Positions 8,625 through 17,996 of a DNA stretch of 64,000 nt are shown here, piece by piece; positions within the stretch are counted from its first letter, which is position 1, and each line of letters begins with the position of its first letter. The translations under genes and the position numbers were made by a program. The notes under the pieces are model-generated. The model worked only from the letters and a program-made list of their open reading frames with translations. It was not told the DNA's origin and ran no database searches. Source of the DNA: ENR-C587 sp942493235 (lineage in GTDB: Bacteria > Bacteroidota > Ignavibacteria > Kapaibacteriales > UBA2268). The stretch spans positions 3,162,001 to 3,226,000 of the forward strand of contig OW818676.1 in assembly GCA_942493235.1 (NCBI GenBank). Reading direction: 5' to 3'.

Positions 8625-11111
8625 ATGACAGGTATTAACGAACAATTGCTTGATGTTTCTGTCTTATTAGTGGAGGACGATACTCCATCGCGAATTTATT
8701 GCTCAAAAATATTAAAAAAATTCGTTCGAGAAGTTTTTGTTGCCGAAAACGGATTTGAAGGATTAGAAATTTTCAGACAAAATAGATGTGATATTATAGT
8801 GTCCGATATTGGTATGCCCGTAATGGACGGATTAGAAATGTCGCGTGAAATCAAAAAAATTCAAAAAGACGTTCAGATTATCCTTACTACAGCATTAGAC
8901 AATAAAAATTACCTCATGCAGGCAATTCAAATCGGAATTAATAATTATATAGTAAAACCAATTCAAAAAGAAAATCTTTATGAGGCTGTTGAAGCAGCTT
9001 CTAAGATTATTATTTTAGAAAAAGCCGTAAATAATCAATATAATCGTATTAGAAAGCTTTCCGAAGTAGTCGAGCAAAGCCCGATTATGGTTATTATTTT
9101 TGATTCAATTGGCAATATAGAATATTGTAATCAAAAAGTTCAAGAAATATTAGGCTATAAACAGGTAGATATTATAGGTAAATCAATTGAATCTTTGAAT
9201 TTCAATGAAGAATTTTTACAAAAATATAATACACTATTTGATTTGACTGAATCTATTGATAACCAAAACAATAAAACTCTAAAAGAAGAATTTCAAGTAA
9301 ACAAGACAAATAATGAATCTATTTGGGTTTCGGCTTCTATAACTACTCTTCATGACGACAATGATAAATTACAAAGCATTGTAATGCTAATTGAAGATAT
9401 TACTATTAGGAATTTGGCTCAAGAAGAGCTTAAAAATGCTCACGACGAATTAGAACTTAGAGTAATTAAAAGAACCGAAGAGCTTAGAGATACAAATCAA
9501 AAGCTAATTAGTGAGATCGAAACAAGAAAGCTTACCGAAGAAGAATTGATTAAGGCTAAAGAAGAAGCAGAATCTGCTAATAAAGCGAAAAGCTCATTTT
9601 TAGCAAAAGTAAGCCATGAGCTTAGAACTCCTCTCAATGGGATAATAGGAATAACCAGCATTTTACTAACTGATAGAATTACAGATAAGCAGAAAAAATT
9701 CCTTGAGATGGTTAAATCGTCAGCTGACGGATTATTAGATATAATAAATGATATATTAGATTTTTCAAAAATCGAAGCCGGTAAGCTGAAGTTATCAGAA
9801 GCTAATTTCAACTTATACAAAATGATAGATCAGATAATCGAATTATATAAGCATTCTGCTATATCGAAGAATTTATCATTAGACTATGACATAAGCTCTA
9901 GTGTACCCGAAACTTTATTTGGCGATGCAGGTAGAATCCGTCAAGTACTTCTAAATCTTATCAGCAATGCACTCAAATTTACTGACAGAGGCTATATCAA
10001 AGTTCGAATTGACTTAGATTCATTAGTCGATGATACGGTGATTCTTCAATTCTCCGTTACAGATACAGGAATTGGGATTTCAGAAAACAAACTTGATATG
10101 CTCTTTAAGAGTTTTAGTCAAGTGGACGATTCATTTACTCGGAAATATGGTGGAACCGGATTAGGCTTAGCTATATCTAAAGAGATTGTTGAAATGATGG
10201 AAGGCAATATTTGGGTTGAAAGTCATTACAATGTCGGAAGCACATTCTTTTTCACTTCAAAACTAAAAATTCCGAATACTGCAGATATTCCGATTATCGA
10301 AGTTCCGAAAATCAAACCGGTTAATCATAATATTTTGAAATTAAATTTGAATATTCTGATAGCCGAAGACAGCTTGATTAATCAAGAAGTATTAAAACAG
10401 AAATTCAATAACCCGAACTGGACAGTAAAAGCTGTTGCAAATGGTCTTTCCGCATTAGACTCTTTTAAAAATGGTGATTATGACTTGATATTGATGGATA
10501 TTCAAATGCCCGAAATGGATGGATTAGAAGCTACAAAACTAATTCGTGAATATGAAGAAGCGAACAATATTGACCCGATAATCATTATCGGACTTACCGC
10601 CAATGCTTTCGAAGACCAAAAAAACGAAGCTTTGCAAATGGGAATGAACGACTATGTTTGTAAACCATTTAAATTTGATGAATTATTCAAAAAGATAGCC
10701 GATTTTTTCTCGGTTAATATTGATAATAATGTGATTGACAATCCTGAATATATTTTTAAAGTTGACCTTGACATACAATCTCTATTGGATACGCTAAACA
10801 ATAACAAAGCGATTTTACTAAAAATCATCGATTATTTTTTAGCAAATATCAATGAAGAATTTGATAAACTTAGAAGTGGTGTCGATGGAAATGATTACTT
10901 TTTAGTTCGTAGTATCGCTCACAAAATGAAATCAGAAGTTGGAAATTTCAGCTCTTACGATACTGTTGAAGTATGCAAAGTAATAGAAAATATGGGTAAG
11001 GATAAAGACTTAACAAATATTGATTTTTACATTCAGAAGCTAAATGATAAACTCAGCTATTTAAAAATCGAATTAGAAAACTATAAAAATAATAATTTGG
11101 AAGGAATTTAA
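8625..11111 (+). CDS. Hybrid sensor kinase: REC-PAS-HisKA-HATPase-REC-Hpt
   Basis: The 828-residue cytoplasmic phosphorelay protein has no transmembrane segment. In order it has a receiver (1-125, SDIGMPVMDG), a PAS domain (about 140-265), a coiled coil, a HisKA domain (SHELRTPLNG, His331), a HATPase (DTGIGIS, GGTGLGLAIS), a second receiver (DLILMDIQMPEMDG, Asp625) and a C-terminal Hpt domain (His766 in IAHKMKSEVG). The N-terminal receiver suggests CheA can phosphorylate it directly, feeding the Che signal into a full phosphorelay. It starts 15 bases after cheB and ends 1 base before the next regulator. The exact output is unknown. Confidence 0.9.
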   Translation: MTGINEQLLDVSVLLVEDDTPSRIYCSKILKKFVREVFVAENGFEGLEIFRQNRCDIIVSDIGMPVMDGLEMSREIKKIQKDVQIILTTALDNKNYLMQAIQIGINNYIVKPIQKENLYEAVEAASKIIILEKAVNNQYNRIRKLSEVVEQSPIMVIIFDSIGNIEYCNQKVQEILGYKQVDIIGKSIESLNFNEEFLQKYNTLFDLTESIDNQNNKTLKEEFQVNKTNNESIWVSASITTLHDDNDKLQSIVMLIEDITIRNLAQEELKNAHDELELRVIKRTEELRDTNQKLISEIETRKLTEEELIKAKEEAESANKAKSSFLAKVSHELRTPLNGIIGITSILLTDRITDKQKKFLEMVKSSADGLLDIINDILDFSKIEAGKLKLSEANFNLYKMIDQIIELYKHSAISKNLSLDYDISSSVPETLFGDAGRIRQVLLNLISNALKFTDRGYIKVRIDLDSLVDDTVILQFSVTDTGIGISENKLDMLFKSFSQVDDSFTRKYGGTGLGLAISKEIVEMMEGNIWVESHYNVGSTFFFTSKLKIPNTADIPIIEVPKIKPVNHNILKLNLNILIAEDSLINQEVLKQKFNNPNWTVKAVANGLSALDSFKNGDYDLILMDIQMPEMDGLEATKLIREYEEANNIDPIIIIGLTANAFEDQKNEALQMGMNDYVCKPFKFDELFKKIADFFSVNIDNNVIDNPEYIFKVDLDIQSLLDTLNNNKAILLKIIDYFLANINEEFDKLRSGVDGNDYFLVRSIAHKMKSEVGNFSSYDTVEVCKVIENMGKDKDLTNIDFYIQKLNDKLSYLKIELENYKNNNLEGI

Positions 11112-11112
11112 T

Positions 11113-11508
11113 ATGAAGACTTTAGTTGCAGAAGATGATTTCATAACCTCTCAAGTGATGAAAGAAATTATGCTTACTTTTGGGAAATGTGATATTGCTG
11201 AAAACGGAGCAATTGCAGTTCAAAAATTTCAAGAGGCATTAATAGAAAAAGCCCCATATAATCTCGTTTTTCTTGATATTATGATGCCTGAGATGGACGG
11301 TCAGCAAGTATTAGAAAAAATTCGTGATACAGAGCAAAAGTACGGACTTATCGGGTTAGAAGGTGCTAAAATAATTATGACTACCGCACTTGATGATTTT
11401 GATAATATTAAAAAAGCATTTATTAATCAATGCGAAGGTTATATTGTTAAACCTGTGGATAGAGATAAAATTGTTAAAAAATTATATGATTTAAGCATCA
11501 TTGAGTAA
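11113..11508 (+). CDS. Single-domain CheY-like response regulator
   Basis: The 131-residue protein is a lone receiver domain: acidic pair EDD at residues 7-9, phospho-Asp55 in FLDIMMPEMDG, the Thr of TTALDD and the Lys of VKPVD. No output domain is present, so it acts by protein contact, as CheY does, or as a phosphate carrier. It starts 1 base after the hybrid kinase, with its AAGGA ribosome site inside that gene. It is therefore the likely acceptor from the kinase Hpt domain or from CheA, and it closes the operon. Confidence 0.9.
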   Translation: MKTLVAEDDFITSQVMKEIMLTFGKCDIAENGAIAVQKFQEALIEKAPYNLVFLDIMMPEMDGQQVLEKIRDTEQKYGLIGLEGAKIIMTTALDDFDNIKKAFINQCEGYIVKPVDRDKIVKKLYDLSIIE

Positions 11509-11578
11509 TATTATTTTCGGGTCTTTGCTATTTTAAGTGGGTTAACAAATAATTGTTATTCGTATAAAGAAAATCCTT

Positions 11579-11610
11579 ATATATCAAATATTGATTTTTG
11601 ATATATTTTG
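11579..11610 (+). terminator. Likely terminator of the che operon
   Basis: Arms atatatcaaa (11579-11588) and tttgatatat (11597-11606) form a perfect 10-bp stem with an 8-nt loop, followed by TTTT. It lies about 70 bases after the last gene of the operon. Confidence 0.6.
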
Positions 11611-11632
11611 GGATAAACTTCTTTGATTATAC

Positions 11633-11668
11633 CGATGTTCAACAGCTAACGCTGTTGTAAGAAAGATT
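11633..11668 (+). repeat. Short dispersed repeat, copy 1 (inverted copy at 47442-47474)
   Basis: The segment beginning cgatgttcaacagcta and ending in aagaaag recurs in reverse complement at 47442-47474 with only a few changes. Each copy also has an internal near-palindrome (caacagc, gctgttg). Both copies sit within 250 bp of a MITE-like element. Confidence 0.75.
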
Positions 11669-11751
11669 TCTTTATTTGCTTCTCATAATAATAGCGAAGA
11701 ACTTTATTTTCTGATTGAAATGATACTTTTGATATTAATACGTGGCTTTAG

Positions 11752-11948
11752 AGGCTGAGAAAAAACCTTTGATTACTGTTTTATTGCTAAGGATTATTTC
11801 TCTAAGTGTTTGTAACTGGAGTGTCCCAAATGATGCCATTCTGAACGAAGTGAAGAATCCAGATAAATCTAAGTTATTGAAAATTCTGGATTTTTCGTTA
11901 CACTCAGAATGATGATTTAAAAATTAAATTATTTTTTTGACAGCCCTG
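11752..11948. repeat. MITE-like palindromic repeat element, copy 1
   Basis: This roughly 195-bp element has ends related to a terminal inverted repeat (aggctgagaaaaaacc at the left; ttttttgacagccct at the right). An inner imperfect palindrome at 11837-11911 starts with cattctgaacgaagtgaag and ends with the complementary cgttacactcagaatg. Related copies lie at 17275-17472 and 47243-47416. No transposase is encoded. The rest of the gap 11509-12156 holds the che terminator, the short repeat at 11633 and a GC-rich hairpin at 12065. Confidence 0.75.
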
Positions 11949-12064
11949 TTCAATGGAGCGGGGGGAATTAAAATTAAGGATATTTGCTTTTACAAAGGCT
12001 CTTTAGCCACTTCAACGGTAGTAATTGATGTTCTATTTCGTATAGGAAATTCAAAATTATCTAT

Positions 12065-12086
12065 ACCCGCGGCAAAAGCCGCGGGT
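12065..12086 (-). terminator. GC-rich hairpin downstream of the phosphohexomutase gene
   Basis: Arms acccgcggc (12065-12073) and gccgcgggt (12078-12086) pair perfectly around AAAA. It lies about 70 bases past the end of the minus-strand mutase gene and could stop its transcript, but the T tail is weak on either strand. It may instead be another dispersed palindromic repeat. Confidence 0.45.
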
Positions 12087-12156
12087 TGTAGTTTAATTAA
12101 AATTATGATTTGTCATTGATTTGATTTCAATAAGCAGGTAATAATCAGTGATTCGA

Positions 12157-13572
12157 CTATTTTGCTTTCATTTTCAAGCCTTCGTCAAGCAATTCATTAA
12201 CTTTGCTCAATGATTCGGCTTCACTATAAAAACGAATTAAAGGCTCTGTACCGGAAGCTCTTATCAATAACCAACCGCCATCTACATAGAATTTATAACC
12301 GTCTTTGGTATCGACTCTTACTACATCATATCTACCTATTTTCTTAGGAGTCTTCTCGCAAGCAGCAAGTATTTGTTTTTTAACTTGAGGAGTAACTTTT
12401 ACATCACGGCGCATATATCTATGCTGTCCGAATTCACGGTCTAATTCATCGCATAATTCTTTTAAAGATTTTTTCTCGGTTGCCATTACTTCCATTAATA
12501 AGAACGCATTAAATAGTCCGTCACGTTCAGGAATATGAAGGCAAGTACCTAATCCACCGGACTCTTCGCCCCCGATAATGATTTTTTCTTCTACCATTAA
12601 TTTAGCAGTATGCTTAAATCCGACAGGAGTTTCAAATAAATTAATGCCATATTTATTACAGAATTTGTCAACCATAGAAGTCAAAGAAACTGTCTTAACT
12701 ACTGAACCGCGTTTTTTTCTCTTCTCATATAAATATTTCAATAATATCATAAATATTCTATGTGAGTCAACAAAATTGCCTTCTGAATCGACAGCTCCTA
12801 CCCTATCGGCATCGCCATCGGTGGCTATACCAATATCATAATTACCTTTTTTGATTTTTTCAATTAATTCACCTAAACATTCGGCAATTGGTTCCGGATG
12901 GTCTATTGTACCAAATCCAGGGTTATGGTCAGCATGGATTTCGTTTACACCTTCTAAAAGCATACTCATAGTATTAATACCGGCTCCGTGCATTGGGTCG
13001 TATAATATTTTAAAATTGGCTTCTTTAATAGCTGTAACGTCAATTTTTTTACGAATATTTCTAACATAAGATTCTTTAGCATTAAATACTCTGATTTTCT
13101 TAGTTTTAATATATTCGTCCATAGATTTAAATTTTATTTGCGGAGGCTTAGCCATAATTATTTTTAGCTCAGCTTCTAAGCCGGCAATTTGCTCAGGAGT
13201 TGCAGGTCCGCCAAAATGAGCTTTAAGCTTATAGCCATTATATACGGCAGGATTATGAGAAGCAGTGATTACTACCCCTAAGTCCGCTCCTTTTTGCTTA
13301 GTGTGAAAGGATACTTGCGGAGTAGAAGATACCCCGTCTGTAATATGAACAGTAATATCCTGCGAAGCAATCACTAAAGCAGATTCTTCTGCAAATTCTT
13401 TACTCATAAAACGAGTATCATAACCGATTACTACCGCCGGATTAGCACTTTTTGTGTTTTTCAATAGATACTTTGCGGTTGCAAGAGCAACATATTGAAT
13501 ATTTTCAAAAGTAAAATCTCGAGCAATAATACCACGCCATCCATCAGTTCCAAAAACTATCATAGTGTTCAA
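12157..13572 (-). CDS. Phosphoglucomutase/phosphomannomutase family enzyme
   Basis: The 471-residue alpha-D-phosphohexomutase interconverts hexose 1- and 6-phosphates for cell-wall and polysaccharide precursors. All four active-site loops are visible: the phosphoserine loop VITASHNP (Ser105), the metal loop TDGDADRVG (Asp252, 254, 256), the sugar loop GGEESGGLG and the phosphate loop RASGTEPLIRF. The start GTDGWRG is typical of the PGM/PMM branch rather than GlmM (GTDGIRG). The ATG at 13572 gives MNTMIVFG; Met4 is an alternative start. Sugar specificity (glucose or mannose) cannot be read from sequence. Confidence 0.9.
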   Translation of the reverse strand: MNTMIVFGTDGWRGIIARDFTFENIQYVALATAKYLLKNTKSANPAVVIGYDTRFMSKEFAEESALVIASQDITVHITDGVSSTPQVSFHTKQKGADLGVVITASHNPAVYNGYKLKAHFGGPATPEQIAGLEAELKIIMAKPPQIKFKSMDEYIKTKKIRVFNAKESYVRNIRKKIDVTAIKEANFKILYDPMHGAGINTMSMLLEGVNEIHADHNPGFGTIDHPEPIAECLGELIEKIKKGNYDIGIATDGDADRVGAVDSEGNFVDSHRIFMILLKYLYEKRKKRGSVVKTVSLTSMVDKFCNKYGINLFETPVGFKHTAKLMVEEKIIIGGEESGGLGTCLHIPERDGLFNAFLLMEVMATEKKSLKELCDELDREFGQHRYMRRDVKVTPQVKKQILAACEKTPKKIGRYDVVRVDTKDGYKFYVDGGWLLIRASGTEPLIRFYSEAESLSKVNELLDEGLKMKAK

Positions 13573-13755
13573 TTTTTATTATGTGAAACAAATATTTTCA
13601 GTTGTATGATAAAAAACAAAAAACAAATATAAATTTTCTATGGGTTTATTTCAAGTATTTTTTTTTTTATTTTAAACTTTTATCTTTAAACCTTGTCTGT
13701 ACTATATCCAGATAAGATGTTAAAACATTTTTTCATAAGGATACCCCATATAGTG

Positions 13756-13783
13756 AGCCTGATTAATCATCAGGCTTTTTTAT
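13756..13783 (+). terminator. Orphan terminator upstream of the PAS/GAF kinase
   Basis: Arms agcctgat (13756-13763) and atcaggct (13769-13776) are followed by TTTTTTATT. No + strand gene lies upstream (the neighbour to the left is on the minus strand), so this would end a short RNA or attenuate a leader 75 bases before the kinase start. Confidence 0.65.
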
Positions 13784-13850
13784 TAATTCTTAATATAGTT
13801 GCAAAATACAAAACTTTTTTTTAAATTATAATACTTTTTAAAACAAAAGA

Positions 13851-16800
13851 ATGTTTTGTATGAATAATTACCGCAAGATACATACTAAAACTGCACTTAT
13901 AGCCGATATTGCTTGCTTAGTTTTTGAAATGAGCTCTAAACAGAGACTTGTAATAGTCGATATTTCAAGTTTCTGTTTAGAGCTATTGGAATTGAAAATC
14001 GATAAGCTACCCCATAAATACAATTCAGAGACAAATAATCCTATAATTGATTTTCTGATTCAATATTCAAATAGCCCTGCTCTTCAAGCTATCAGATCAT
14101 TTGAAATTGAATTTAAATCCAAAATATTCAAAATTGATATTAATGTTCTAAATGAAGATATTATTGAGAATGATGATATTATTGAAAAGAAAATAAATAA
14201 TCAAAAGAAAAAATTCTATGTAGAATTAAAAGCTATAGATTCGAAAATTGATTTCCCAATGGCAATTAAGGACACAGAGAACAAATTCAGAGAGTTGTTT
14301 GAAGCTTCTTTAGATGGAATTATAATCACCGATAATAATTATACTTGTATTGATTGCAATTCTGCCTTTCTGAAAATTTCTAAATATAAATCTTTTACTC
14401 AAATTAAATCAAAAAATATAATAGACATAATTTCGCTAATTAATAAACCGATAATTGAAAAGATAGATAACAGCATTACCGAATTCGGAAATTTTACAGA
14501 TTATGAATGTGAACTTATTGATACCAATTCATCAACCATTCCTGTGATTATTTCAATTTGGAAACGAACGGACAGCAGCGGAAGTATTATCGGAAGGCTT
14601 ATAATAGTAAGAGATAATGCCGAAAGATTCAAGAGGCTCTCTGAAATCGAAAGCATTGCAAATATTTATACTACAATTTTCAATTCTATCAACGATGCTT
14701 TAGTAATAATCGATTATAATTCAAACAGAATAGAAGATGCCAATAAAAAAGCTCTCGAAATGTATGGCTATACCCGAGACGATGTCATTAAATTAAGTAT
14801 TGAAGATGTAAGTGACGGTAATCCGCCATATTCCGGTTATAATGCCCAAAAGCATTTTCAAGATACAATTAATAATGGCGAAACCACTATTGAATGGTTA
14901 GCTAAAAATCGTTCGGGCAAATGTTTCTGGATTAATTGCTATTTGAAATTAATTAAAATAAATGGTAAAGACAGAATATTGGCAGTTATTTCAGATTTAT
15001 CTTTACAGAAAAAAACTCTTACCGAGCTTAAAATTTCCGAAGAGAAGTCAAGGACAATTTTTAATAACTCACATGATTCTATAATAGTTCAATCAATAGA
15101 CGGGTCAATAATTGACTTAAATAAGCAGGCTATCAATATGTTCGGATTCCCTGCTGATTACCATAATATCAAAATATTCGAGATAATTTCTAAAGATAAT
15201 GATTATAATAAATTATTAAAAATATGGGATGATGCTAAATCCGGGAATAATGTAAATCTTGATATGATTGCCCAAAAGTATAATTCAAAAGAAGTTTTTG
15301 ATATAGAGCTATCGCTTAGTAAATTTAATTTTGGGGAGGAGTCTTTCATTATATCTACTTGCAGAGATATTACATTTAGAAAAAAATCGGAAATACAATT
15401 AAAAAACCTTGCCAATAGGCTGAATCTTCAGCACAGAACAGACAAGGCGATTCTTGGGGCATATTCACAAGAAGACATTATGGAATATGGAATAACTTAT
15501 TTAAAAAAATACAAACAATGCAATAGAGTAACAATCATATATTTTAATCAATCCGAATTGACATTAGAAATCAAAGCGTTTGCTGCCGATTCTGATACAT
15601 TACTGAAAAAGAATGTACTATACCCTATCCATCATTTTCGCCTAACCAAAGATTTCTATGATGGAGTGCCAATCATTATAAATAATATAAAAGATATTGA
15701 GAAACCGACTGTACTGGAATCTCAACTACTGAAAGAAGGCTTGAATTCATATATTTCAATACCAATGATTGCCGGCAACGAATTGATTGGCTCTCTAAAT
15801 ATGGCACATACCCTTGCTGATTATTTTAATTCGGAAGACATTGAAATGGCTCTGGAAATTGCCGATTCGATTACTGTGGCGATTAAACAATTTGAATTAA
15901 ATAGTAAAGTAATTCTTCAATCGGATATGTTAAAAAAAATTAGAGAAATCGAGCATAATATAATCAATGAATTCTCTGTCGAAAATATCGCAAAAACGGC
16001 TGTCAGCAATACTAAAGATTTAATGAATGCTGACAGAGCCAGCGTAAGCATATTTGATTATGAGAAAGATAATGTTGTGATTTTAGCTTCTGAATCTTAT
16101 GGAAAGTCGAAATTAAATAATAACACTCTTATTCCTATTAGTGATTTTGCGATTTCTGAAGAACTGAAATCAGGAAAAGTATATTATGTAAAAGACATTT
16201 TACTTATGGACAACAGAAGACAGATTGATATAGACTTGCTAAATGAAGGTATCCGCTCTCATATCGGATTTCCTCTAATGTCTGATAATAAAATAATTGG
16301 CACTCTGAATTTTGGTTCTAACAAACCAAATGCTTTTAATGAAGAGCAAATAAATATCGGTTCAAATATTGCCTATCCCTTATCAATTGCTCTTAGTCAA
16401 GCTAAACTACGCGATAAAATCATAATTTATAATAATAATTTGGAAAGTGTAGTTAAAGAAAGAACTAATGAATTATCATCAGCTAATAACGAAGTCAATA
16501 GATTAAATCAAGTCTTATCCAAAAATATTGCCGAATTAGAATCTACCAATAAAGAATTAGAAGCATTCTCTTATTCAGTCTCTCACGATTTAAGGGCTCC
16601 ACTTAGAGCAATGGACGGTTTCAGTGAAGTTATTATTGAAGACTATTCTGACAAATTAGAAGAAGATGCCAAACACTATTTATTTAGAATTCGTACTGCA
16701 TCACAGAAAATGGCTATGCTTATAGATGATTTGCTAAAGCTTTCTAGAATTACTCGAGTAGAGATGAATACCAAGCAAATTGATATATCTGCTATTGCCG

Positions 16801-17216
16801 CCGATATTCTGAACGAATTTAGAATTAATAATCCCGATAGAAATATTGATATTCTGATAAATGAAAATCTGACAGCTAATGCTGATGAATCACTTATACG
16901 AATATTAATGACTAATCTAATCGGTAATGCTTGGAAATTTACTTCTAAATGCGAAAGAGCTAATATAGAAATCGGCAAAGAAGTAATTGATAATATTAAA
17001 TACTTCTACGTTAAAGATAATGGAGCCGGATTTGATATGGCATATTCAAATAAATTATTCAGAGCATTTCAACGTTTACATTCCCAAACTACTTATGAGG
17101 GAACCGGTATCGGATTAGCTATAGCACAAAGAATAATAAATAAGCATGCAGGCAGTATTTTTGCCATTAGTGAAATTGATAAAGGGTCTTGCTTTTATTT
17201 TTCTTTACCCGAATAA
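13851..17216 (+). CDS. Multi-sensor histidine kinase: PAS x3, GAF x2, HisKA, HATPase
   Basis: The 1121-residue protein has no predicted membrane segment. After a divergent N-terminal region come three PAS domains (about 140-265, 270-390, 395-515; for example FELFEASLDGIIITDNN and the junction SDLSLQKK), then two GAF domains (about 530-690 and 705-860). A coiled coil follows, then a HisKA domain of the phytochrome-like type (SYSVSHDLRAPLRAMDGF, His near 912) and a HATPase (LIGNAWKFT, NGAGFDM, GTGIGLAIA). There is no receiver, so a separate regulator is needed; the opposite-strand one at 17582-17983 is a candidate. Met4 at 13860 is an alternative start. The sensed signal is unknown. Confidence 0.85.
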   Translation: MFCMNNYRKIHTKTALIADIACLVFEMSSKQRLVIVDISSFCLELLELKIDKLPHKYNSETNNPIIDFLIQYSNSPALQAIRSFEIEFKSKIFKIDINVLNEDIIENDDIIEKKINNQKKKFYVELKAIDSKIDFPMAIKDTENKFRELFEASLDGIIITDNNYTCIDCNSAFLKISKYKSFTQIKSKNIIDIISLINKPIIEKIDNSITEFGNFTDYECELIDTNSSTIPVIISIWKRTDSSGSIIGRLIIVRDNAERFKRLSEIESIANIYTTIFNSINDALVIIDYNSNRIEDANKKALEMYGYTRDDVIKLSIEDVSDGNPPYSGYNAQKHFQDTINNGETTIEWLAKNRSGKCFWINCYLKLIKINGKDRILAVISDLSLQKKTLTELKISEEKSRTIFNNSHDSIIVQSIDGSIIDLNKQAINMFGFPADYHNIKIFEIISKDNDYNKLLKIWDDAKSGNNVNLDMIAQKYNSKEVFDIELSLSKFNFGEESFIISTCRDITFRKKSEIQLKNLANRLNLQHRTDKAILGAYSQEDIMEYGITYLKKYKQCNRVTIIYFNQSELTLEIKAFAADSDTLLKKNVLYPIHHFRLTKDFYDGVPIIINNIKDIEKPTVLESQLLKEGLNSYISIPMIAGNELIGSLNMAHTLADYFNSEDIEMALEIADSITVAIKQFELNSKVILQSDMLKKIREIEHNIINEFSVENIAKTAVSNTKDLMNADRASVSIFDYEKDNVVILASESYGKSKLNNNTLIPISDFAISEELKSGKVYYVKDILLMDNRRQIDIDLLNEGIRSHIGFPLMSDNKIIGTLNFGSNKPNAFNEEQINIGSNIAYPLSIALSQAKLRDKIIIYNNNLESVVKERTNELSSANNEVNRLNQVLSKNIAELESTNKELEAFSYSVSHDLRAPLRAMDGFSEVIIEDYSDKLEEDAKHYLFRIRTASQKMAMLIDDLLKLSRITRVEMNTKQIDISAIAADILNEFRINNPDRNIDILINENLTANADESLIRILMTNLIGNAWKFTSKCERANIEIGKEVIDNIKYFYVKDNGAGFDMAYSNKLFRAFQRLHSQTTYEGTGIGLAIAQRIINKHAGSIFAISEIDKGSCFYFSLPE

Positions 17217-17274
17217 TATCATTTCCTACTTGAATTAGTACATATCAAATCTTACCACCCCAGCGACTATATAT

Positions 17275-17472
17275 AGGCTGTGTAAAAACCTTTTATTACA
17301 ACCGTTTTTCGACTAATAACAATTACTCAATGTCCCTGATGAGGTTGTCTATAAAGTAGTCATTCTGAACGAAGTCAAGAATCTACTGTTTCGTAACACA
17401 CTTATATATATGAATACTTCGCTTCGTTCTGTATGACAAATTATCTACTTTCTAATTTTTTAGACAGCCCCT
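17275..17472. repeat. MITE-like palindromic repeat element, copy 2
   Basis: About 198 bp, bounded by aggctgtgtaaaaacc (17275 on) and tttttagacagcccct (to 17472), which are related inverted ends. The inner imperfect palindrome at 17359-17437 runs from gtcattctgaacgaag to cttcgttctgtatgac. The gap 17217-17581 contains only this element and one copy of a 31-bp duplication. Confidence 0.8.
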
Positions 17473-17512
17473 CCAATGAAATCGGGAGATAAAATAGTAT
17501 AAATTAATATTT

Positions 17513-17617
17513 TTTTCAGTTTCTCAATAGAAGTATCGATTGTTTATAAATTATTTCAATTTCTTTATCTATTGTAAAATCCTATCTTTTCAGTTTCTCA
17601 ATAGAAGTATCGATTGT
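17513..17617. repeat. 31-bp exact direct repeat duplicating a gene 3' end
   Basis: The 31 bases at 17513-17543 (starting ttttcagtttctcaatag) are repeated exactly at 17587-17617, 74 bases away. The right copy is the last coding segment of the minus-strand response regulator; the left copy lies in the spacer beside repeat element 2. This looks like a tandem duplication or the scar of an insertion. Confidence 0.9.
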
Positions 17618-17983
17618 ATTAATCAGTTCTTCTTCAGTCCAAGGTTTAAATATGCACTTATGCAGGTTAGCAAACTTCTTTGCTCTATCAATAGCTTCAT
17701 TATCAACCTGTCCGGAAAGCATAATTTTAATTATATCAGGATATTTATTGTGCACTTTAATTAAAAAGTCATCACCTTTAATTCCGGGCATTAACCAGTC
17801 AGAAACGATAATAATCATATCGGTTCCTTCTTCTTTAATTTCATCAATCAACTCTAATGCTTCTTCAGCATTTTCGGCTGTTTCATAAGTGAATCTGGTC
17901 TTATAATAATCCTTAAGTTGCTTTTTGATGCTGTCTAAAACAATTTTCTCATCATCAACACATAGTATAACAGACTTAGTCAT
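17582..17983 (-). CDS. Single-domain response regulator
   Basis: The 133-residue receiver-only protein has the acidic pair VDDE, the phospho-Asp in IVSDWLMPGIKG, the Ser of MLSGQ and the Lys in FKPWTEEEL. The KPW form is typical of receivers related to the HupR/RpfG types, here without an output domain. It is the last gene of a minus-strand operon, 13 bases after the SBBP-repeat secreted protein. It could receive phosphate from the kinase at 13851-17216, which lacks its own receiver, or act in control of secretion. Its last 31 bases are duplicated just downstream. Confidence 0.88.
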   Translation of the reverse strand: MTKSVILCVDDEKIVLDSIKKQLKDYYKTRFTYETAENAEEALELIDEIKEEGTDMIIIVSDWLMPGIKGDDFLIKVHNKYPDIIKIMLSGQVDNEAIDRAKKFANLHKCIFKPWTEEELINTIDTSIEKLKR

Positions 17984-17996
17984 AGACTACCTTTTT

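Noticed and set aside
11937..12119. 60-codon frame as a small gene
   Set aside because: It lies across the MITE-like element end and the GC-rich hairpin and has no family likeness.
17540..17764. Frame on the + strand opposite the response regulator
   Set aside because: It is antisense to a well-supported receiver gene and begins in duplicated spacer sequence.
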